Shown piece by piece: positions 23,921 through 28,672 of a DNA stretch of 28,672 nucleotides. Within the stretch, counting starts at the first letter, position 1, and every line of letters starts with the position of its first letter. Position numbers and translations under genes: made by a program. The DNA comes from an uncultured Caulobacterales bacterium (GTDB taxonomy: Bacteria > Pseudomonadota > Alphaproteobacteria > Caulobacterales > Caulobacteraceae): the NCBI GenBank assembly GCA_903903715.1, contig CAIUZX010000158.1, positions 1-28,672 of the forward strand, read 5' to 3'. The notes under the pieces are model-generated. The model was not told the DNA's origin. It saw only the letters and a program-made list of their open reading frames with translations, and ran no database searches.

Positions 23921-24693
23921 GAAGTGATCCCTTGGTTTCGTCGCCAGACTTCCAGCATGCCCCGAATGGTCACGTCGGGATCAAAGATGTCGATCTTGTC
24001 GGTCGCGCCTTCGAACAGAGACGCCACTCCACCCGTGGCGACCACGGTCATGTCCGCACCGTACTCTTCGCGGATGCGGTCGATCATGCCTTCGATCAGA
24101 GCCATATAGCCCCAGAACACACCAGATTGCATCGCTGTGACGGTGTCTCGTCCGATCACGCACTTTGGTCGCTGGATCGCCACCCTCGGCAACCTTGCTG
24201 CCGCCTGGTGAAGCGCTTGCATCGACAGATTGATGCCAGGCGCAATAACCCCACCTTCGAAGGCCCCATCAGCTGCGATGACGTCGAAATTCGTCGCCGT
24301 GCCGCTGTCGACCACGATCAAGGGGCCCGCATAGGCGGCGTGGGCGCCAACGGCGTTCACCAGGCGGTCAGCTCCGGCTTCTGACGGCTTGTCGATGCGG
24401 ATCTCGACCCCCAGCACCGCATTCTCTCCGATCACCAGCGGCTCGGTATGCAGGTATCGGCGGGAGAGGTTGCGCAGATGAAAGATCGACTGTGGGACGA
24501 CGCTCGAAATGATGCAGGCGTGCAGGTCCTTCAGCTTCAGTTCGCGCATCTGGAGGAACTGGGACAGCCAAACGCCGTATTCGTCCGCCGTCCGCGACGG
24601 ATCGGTCGCTGAACGCCATTGAGAAAGCCAGTTCGTCCCATCGTGAACGGCGAACACGGTGTTGGTGTTCCCCTGCTCGATCGCCAGCAGCAT
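23917..24693 (-). CDS. coaX: Type III pantothenate kinase
   Basis: A 258-aa ASKHA-fold kinase that catalyses the first committed step of coenzyme A synthesis and is insensitive to CoA feedback. The N-terminus is MLLAIEQGNTNTVFAVHDG, where most CoaX proteins have D-x-GNT; here the acidic residue is Glu6. PSEAGADRLVNAVGAHAAY (GADR about 107-110) and IVVDSGTATNFDVI (D129) are the pantothenate and phosphate site motifs. GGVIAPGINLSMQALHQ and TVVATGGVASL complete the family pattern. The ATG at 24691-24693 is 3 bp downstream of the biotin ligase stop, and the gene overlaps rnj by 4 nt. Confidence 0.95.
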   Translation of the reverse strand: MLLAIEQGNTNTVFAVHDGTNWLSQWRSATDPSRTADEYGVWLSQFLQMRELKLKDLHACIISSVVPQSIFHLRNLSRRYLHTEPLVIGENAVLGVEIRIDKPSEAGADRLVNAVGAHAAYAGPLIVVDSGTATNFDVIAADGAFEGGVIAPGINLSMQALHQAAARLPRVAIQRPKCVIGRDTVTAMQSGVFWGYMALIEGMIDRIREEYGADMTVVATGGVASLFEGATDKIDIFDPDVTIRGMLEVWRRNQGITS

Positions 24694-24696
24694 CTC

Positions 24697-25464
24697 CTAC
24701 CCCTCTCCGAAAAAGACATCGCCGGCGTGTATCCGGCGCAGTTCGCCGCCCGCCGTTCTCAGTCTCAGTGCGCCGTCCGGGTCGAGCCCCTCGGCGACGC
24801 CGTCAAATGTTTCCCGATCCAGCCGGACGACGCACGTTTGACCGATACCGGCGGCCCGGGCCGTCCATGCGTCGGCGATCGCACCGAATCCAAGGTTATC
24901 CCAGGTCTCACGCCAGCCCTCAAAGGCTTCGGCAAGACGTTGCAGAGCGTCTTCAAACGCAGGCGGGCGCGTTTCGCCGAGATGCTCAGCCAGCGAAGTT
25001 GCAGGGCGCTCCAGTCCGTCCGGGGCATGGGCGAGATTTACGCCGATGCCAATCGCGAGCCAGAGGCCGTCCTCCCCTTTTACGGTTCCGGATTCGATCA
25101 GAATTCCACTGACCTTTCGGCCCGCCAACAGCACGTCATTCGGCCACTTCAATCCCACGGTTCCAGCAGGCACGTGGGTCTCAACCAGATCATGAACAGC
25201 CAGAGCCGCAACGAATGACATCCGCGCCGCGTCTGCTGGCGTTCTCTGGGTGCGCATCAGGAGGGTCGCGGCGAGATTGCCTTCATCCGTACGCCAGTTG
25301 CGGCCACGACGTCCGCGCCCTGCTGTCTGAAGCTTTGCGCCGATCCAGATTGGTCCTGCTTCCCCGGCTTCGGCGCGACGACGAGCTTCAGCGTTCGTCG
25401 AGTCAATGCTGTCAAAGACAAGGACCGGCGGGAGGGCCGGTGAACGGGCGCTGGAACCGGTCAC
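24697..25464 (-). CDS. birA: Biotin--[acetyl-CoA-carboxylase] ligase (BirA catalytic type)
   Basis: A 255-aa biotin protein ligase that forms biotinyl-AMP and transfers biotin to the carboxyl carrier protein. FDSIDSTNAEARRRAE is the N-terminal signature, QTAGRGRRGRNW (GRGRRGR about 49-55) binds the adenylate, LKWPNDVLLAGRKVSGILIE holds the catalytic lysine region, and GIGVNLAHAP follows. A small C-terminal domain ends in RRIHAGDVFFGEG. It lacks the N-terminal helix-turn-helix of E. coli BirA, so it should be an enzyme only and not a repressor. The GTG start (25462-25464) overlaps the nuoN stop (GTGA), tying the gene to the end of the nuo operon. Confidence 0.95.
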   Translation of the reverse strand: MTGSSARSPALPPVLVFDSIDSTNAEARRRAEAGEAGPIWIGAKLQTAGRGRRGRNWRTDEGNLAATLLMRTQRTPADAARMSFVAALAVHDLVETHVPAGTVGLKWPNDVLLAGRKVSGILIESGTVKGEDGLWLAIGIGVNLAHAPDGLERPATSLAEHLGETRPPAFEDALQRLAEAFEGWRETWDNLGFGAIADAWTARAAGIGQTCVVRLDRETFDGVAEGLDPDGALRLRTAGGELRRIHAGDVFFGEG

Positions 25465-26897
25465 GCCAGTCCAAAGGCCTTGGCCGCTGTTGCGGCCAGA
25501 GCGTCGAGCACGGAAAGCGCCGGCATCACCAGGGGGAACGAAAAGGCGGCCGCGCCCAAAGCGATCAGTCGAGCGTCGAACGGCGGCGCATCTGTCGCCC
25601 CCTCCGGCGCGTCAAACCACATGGTCTTGATCACCCGCAGATAATAGAAGGCGGCGGCGACGCTCATCACCAGACCATAGACCGCCGCGCCCTCGAGCCC
25701 ATGGGTCGAGACCGCCGCCTTGAAGACGTAGAACTTGGCCCAGAAGCCCGACAGGGGCGGAAGGCCGAGCACGGACAGGGAAAGGATCGTGATCGCGACC
25801 GCCAGGGCCGGCCGCTCACGAACCAGGCCGGACAGAGACGAGAGCGTCTCCATCGGCTTGCCGTTGCGCGACAGGGCGAGGAGGCACGCGAAGAAGCCTG
25901 TGACGTCGATGACGTACAGCGTCATGAACATCAGCATGGCCTGCAATCCCGTCTGCGATCCGGAAGCCAGGCCGAGCAGCGCATAGCCGATATTGGCGAT
26001 CGAGGAATAGGCGAGCAGGCGCTTCAGGTTCTTCTGCACGAGCCCCCCCAGCGCCCCGACCGTCACCGAGATCAGAGCAATGGCGGTGATGACCTGGCTC
26101 CACTGGGTGATCGCGTGGGGGAACGCCTGGGTCAGAACGCGTGCGAACAGCACCATGGCGGCGATCTTGGGCGCCGCGGCCAGCAGGGCTGTGACCGGCG
26201 TCGGCGAGCCCTCGTACACGTCCGGCGTCCACATATGGAACGGCGCGGCGGAGACCTTGAACGCCAGGCCGCAGATCAGGAACACCAGACCGAACACGAC
26301 GCCGGTTCCGGCAGCGCCCGTCGTCGCACGACCGATGTCGGCGAAGTGAGTCGAGCCCGAGAACCCATAGATCAGCGAAGCGCCATAGAGCAGCAGGCCA
26401 GACGACAGGGCGCCCAGCACGAAATACTTCAGCCCGGCTTCCGAGGCGCGCGCATCGTCACGACGGAACGCGCACAGCACATAGAGCGCCAGCGACTGCA
26501 GCTCGATGCCGATATAGAGGGAAATCAGGTCACCGGCAGAGGCCATCATGCCCATGCCCAGCGCAGCCAACACGATCAGCACGGGGTACTCGAACGATGG
26601 GTTGCCAACACGGGCGAGCCAGCGCTCACCCAGATAGATCGCTACCGCAGTCTCAAGATAGATCACCACCTTAGCGAAGGCGGACGCGCCATCGGCGATC
26701 AGGGCGCCGCTGAACGCCACGCCCTCAGGTCCGGTCGCAGCTGCGTCAGCAGCCCAACATAGCGCCGCGATGGCGCCCCAGCTGACCATCAAACGCCCTG
26801 CCTTGCCGGCGAAAGCGCCGAGAACCAGCAGGCCCAAAGCGGACGACGCCAGGATGATTTCCGGCGTTGCAATTGGAATGAGGCCGTCAAGACCCAT
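25461..26897 (-). CDS. nuoN: NADH-quinone oxidoreductase subunit N
   Basis: A 478-aa antiporter-like membrane subunit of respiratory complex I, with about 13-14 hydrophobic segments across its length. ICGLAFKVSAAPFHMWTPDV followed by YEGSPTPVTALLAAAPK is the conserved core helix carrying the proton-channel lysines, and LKRLLAYSSIANIGYALLG is the next conserved helix. SLSVLGLPPLSGFWAKFYVF is typical of the C-terminal half. The ATG at 26895-26897 with GAGGGAG upstream is preferred over an in-frame start at 26930 inside nuoM. It is the last nuo gene and overlaps the biotin ligase start. Confidence 0.96.
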   Translation of the reverse strand: MGLDGLIPIATPEIILASSALGLLVLGAFAGKAGRLMVSWGAIAALCWAADAAATGPEGVAFSGALIADGASAFAKVVIYLETAVAIYLGERWLARVGNPSFEYPVLIVLAALGMGMMASAGDLISLYIGIELQSLALYVLCAFRRDDARASEAGLKYFVLGALSSGLLLYGASLIYGFSGSTHFADIGRATTGAAGTGVVFGLVFLICGLAFKVSAAPFHMWTPDVYEGSPTPVTALLAAAPKIAAMVLFARVLTQAFPHAITQWSQVITAIALISVTVGALGGLVQKNLKRLLAYSSIANIGYALLGLASGSQTGLQAMLMFMTLYVIDVTGFFACLLALSRNGKPMETLSSLSGLVRERPALAVAITILSLSVLGLPPLSGFWAKFYVFKAAVSTHGLEGAAVYGLVMSVAAAFYYLRVIKTMWFDAPEGATDAPPFDARLIALGAAAFSFPLVMPALSVLDALAATAAKAFGLA

Positions 26898-26910
26898 GAG
26901 AAGAACTCCC

Positions 26911-28413
26911 TCAGCCGCCGACGGCCGCACGCCACGTGGTCACCAGATGGGCGACCGAGGCGTCGGTAAAATTGAAAATCAGATGTGGTTGCACGCCCAG
27001 CACCAGGGCGCTGACGACCAGCGGCGTGAAGATCGCAACTTCACGGACGTCCAGGTCCAGAATGCCCACCAGCTTCGGATTGGTGACCGTTCCAAACATG
27101 ACGCGACGGTAAAGGCTGAGCGCATAGACTGCGGACAGGATAACGCCGGACGCCGACACGAACGCCGTCCAGGTCCCGGCAGAGCTCGGAGAGCCGTACA
27201 CGCCGGTCATGGTCAGGATCTCGCCGACAAAACCGCTTGTGCCCGGTAGACCCACATTGCCCATGGTGAACAAAAGAAACGTCGCCGCGTACCAGGGCAT
27301 AAGATCCGCGAGGCCGCCATAGAAGGCGATTTCCCGAGTGTGCATGCGGTCATAGATGACGCCGACGCAGAGGAACAAGGCCCCGGAGATCACACCATGG
27401 CTCAGCATCTGGAACACCGCCCCCTGCGCCCCCTGTAGGGTCCCTGCAAAGATGCCCATGGTCACAAAGCCCATGTGTGCGACGGAGGAATAGGCGATCA
27501 GCTTCTTCATGTCCGTCTGCCGGAAGGCGACGAGCGACGTGTAGACGATCGCGATGGCCGACAGGGCGAAGATCAGCGGCGTGAAGGTCATTGACGCCTG
27601 AGGGAACATCGGCAGGCTGAAGCGCAGGAAGCCGTAGCCGCCCATCTTCAGGAGCACGCCCGCCAGGATCACGGAGCCGGCTGTCGGCGCCTCGACGTGC
27701 GCATCCGGGAGCCAGGTGTGCACCGGCCACATCGGCATCTTCACCGCGAATGACGCGAAGAAGGCCAAGAAGAACAATGTCTGAGCGAGCGGCGCGAAAT
27801 GGGTCTGCATCAGCGCCGGGATCGACGTCGTGCCCGCGATAGTGGTCATGGCGAGGATCGCCGCCAGCATCAGGACTGAGCCCAGCAGCGTGTAGAGGAA
27901 GAACTTGTAGGCCGCGTAGACCCGGTTCTTGCCGCCCCAAACGCCGATGATCAGGAACATCGGGATCAGGCCGAACTCGAAGAAGACGTAGAACAACACC
28001 AAATCCAGCGCCGTGAACACCCCGATCATCAGGGTCTCCAGCATCAGGAACGCGATCAGGTACTCAACCAGACGCGTCTTGATGCTGGACCAGGAGGCCA
28101 GGATGCAGATCGGCATCAAGAATGTCGTCAAAAGGACAAACGGTGCGGAAATGCCATCGACGCCCATGGCGTAATGCACCACCGAGAACCACGCCTGGTC
28201 TTCGACGAACTGGAACCCGGTCAGACGCGTGTCAAAGTCAGCGATCATCACCACGGACAGCGCGAAGGTCGCCAATGTCGTGGCGAGCGCCACCCAGAGC
28301 GCGCCCTTGCCGGCCGCTTCTTCCCCGCCCTTCCCTGCCGCAAAGCGCAGCAGGAGGATGGCGAGCGCGCCGATGGTCGGCGCGAAGGTCGTGAGGGTCA
28401 GAATGTGCGACAT
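26911..28413 (-). CDS. nuoM: NADH-quinone oxidoreductase subunit M
   Basis: A 500-aa antiporter-like subunit of complex I in the inner membrane, part of the proton-pumping arm. GVDGISAPFVLLTTFLMPI (about 84-102), DLVLFYVFFEFGLIPMFLII with the conserved Glu146, and VKMPMWPVHTWLPDAHVEAP with Lys225 correspond to the functional Glu144 and Lys234 of E. coli NuoM. LIAYSSVAHMGFVTMGIFAG and GLPGTSGFVGEILTM mark the second half. The ATG is at 28411-28413. The gene follows nuoL by 9 bp and leaves 13 bp before the nuoN ATG. Confidence 0.97.
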   Translation of the reverse strand: MSHILTLTTFAPTIGALAILLLRFAAGKGGEEAAGKGALWVALATTLATFALSVVMIADFDTRLTGFQFVEDQAWFSVVHYAMGVDGISAPFVLLTTFLMPICILASWSSIKTRLVEYLIAFLMLETLMIGVFTALDLVLFYVFFEFGLIPMFLIIGVWGGKNRVYAAYKFFLYTLLGSVLMLAAILAMTTIAGTTSIPALMQTHFAPLAQTLFFLAFFASFAVKMPMWPVHTWLPDAHVEAPTAGSVILAGVLLKMGGYGFLRFSLPMFPQASMTFTPLIFALSAIAIVYTSLVAFRQTDMKKLIAYSSVAHMGFVTMGIFAGTLQGAQGAVFQMLSHGVISGALFLCVGVIYDRMHTREIAFYGGLADLMPWYAATFLLFTMGNVGLPGTSGFVGEILTMTGVYGSPSSAGTWTAFVSASGVILSAVYALSLYRRVMFGTVTNPKLVGILDLDVREVAIFTPLVVSALVLGVQPHLIFNFTDASVAHLVTTWRAAVGG

Positions 28414-28422
28414 TTCGGCCCC

Positions 28423-28672
28423 TTACCGCGCAAACACCATGAGTGCGTAGGACAGGAGCCCCGCCACACCCAGCAACATCACGAATGCGTAGTGATAAAC
28501 ATAACCCGACTGGATCCTTCCCAGTTGGCGACCCGCGAACCCGGCCAGCCACGCGAAGCCGTTGGGACCGAGACCGTCGATGATCTTCTGGTCTCCGCCC
28601 TTCCAGAAGAGGTCGCCCAAAGCCTTGGCGCCCTTCACGAAAACGAAGTCGTAGAGCTCGTCAAAGTACCAC
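28423..28672 (-). CDS. nuoL: NADH-quinone oxidoreductase subunit L, C-terminal part (partial)
   Basis: The last 82 full codons of nuoL, entering from the right edge and ending in TAA at 28423-28425. The frame reads WYFDELYDFVFVKGAKALGD and then a final membrane helix, SGYVYHYAFVMLLGVAGLLS. The Y-x-DELYD segment after the long lateral helix is typical of the NuoL C-terminus. The GTG that begins KGAKALG is an internal codon, not a start. The bulk of this third antiporter-like subunit is outside the window. Confidence 0.92.
   Translation of the reverse strand, partial: WYFDELYDFVFVKGAKALGDLFWKGGDQKIIDGLGPNGFAWLAGFAGRQLGRIQSGYVYHYAFVMLLGVAGLLSYALMVFAR

Noticed and set aside
25215..26762. 515-codon open frame on the plus strand opposite nuoN and the biotin ligase
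   Set aside because: Low-complexity Arg/Gln/His/Asp composition without motifs; it is antisense to two clear genes.
1..28672. Insertion sequences, phage genes, CRISPR arrays, tRNA or rRNA genes
   Set aside because: No direct-repeat arrays, transposase or integrase frames, or cloverleaf-forming intergenic stretches were seen. The gene content is continuous core genome.

Overview
The window is a dense, GC-rich stretch of an alphaproteobacterial chromosome in which every confident gene lies on the minus strand, so transcription runs from high to low coordinates. Gene order and several family details point to the Caulobacterales (Caulobacter/Brevundimonas/Phenylobacterium relatives). The pointers are LpxI rather than LpxH in the lpx cluster, a short proline-tRNA ligase, one LolC/E-type permease beside lolD, DUF1467, RNase J, alphaproteobacterial GTTC-N7-GTTC LexA sites, and a 29-codon sidA-like gene upstream of dnaE. 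The assignment is inferred from gene content; no database search was possible.

Region by region, in transcription order. (1) 28672-25461: the end of the complex I operon, with the nuoL C-terminus, nuoM and nuoN. (2) 25464-21550: a tightly packed run of birA-type biotin ligase, coaX (type III pantothenate kinase), rnj (RNase J), mce (methylmalonyl-CoA epimerase) and a small DUF1467 membrane protein, closed by a rho-independent terminator near 21475-21505. (3) 21404-18090: proS, a lolC/E-type permease gene and lolD, preceded by a structured palindromic intergenic element. (4) 18049-14437: a tandem LexA operator, the tiny sidA-like SOS division-inhibitor gene and dnaE (replicative DNA polymerase III alpha). 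(5) 14316-12282: the rpsB-tsf translation operon with a recognisable promoter. (6) 12177-10784: pyrH and frr. (7) 10740-1: the classic envelope cluster uppS, cdsA, dxr, rseP, bamA, skp/ompH, lpxD, fabZ, lpxA, lpxI and the start of lpxB, with many 4-nt start/stop overlaps.

The cluster at 1-10740 links isoprenoid and undecaprenyl carrier synthesis (dxr, uppS), phospholipid synthesis (cdsA), outer-membrane protein assembly (skp, bamA), site-2 proteolysis (rseP) and the lipid A pathway from UDP-GlcNAc acylation to disaccharide formation (lpxA, lpxD, lpxI, lpxB, with fabZ supplying acyl-ACP). LolC/E-LolD add lipoprotein export.

Most of the window is conserved core genome with no insertion sequences, phage, CRISPR or tRNA genes that I can see. 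The standout is the interval between lolD and dnaE. It holds a 29-aa single-membrane-segment ORF with a good ribosome binding site and a perfect plus a near-perfect LexA box upstream. This is the signature of SidA, the DNA-damage-induced inhibitor of FtsW-dependent division described in Caulobacter crescentus, and the gene is too short for ordinary ORF calling.
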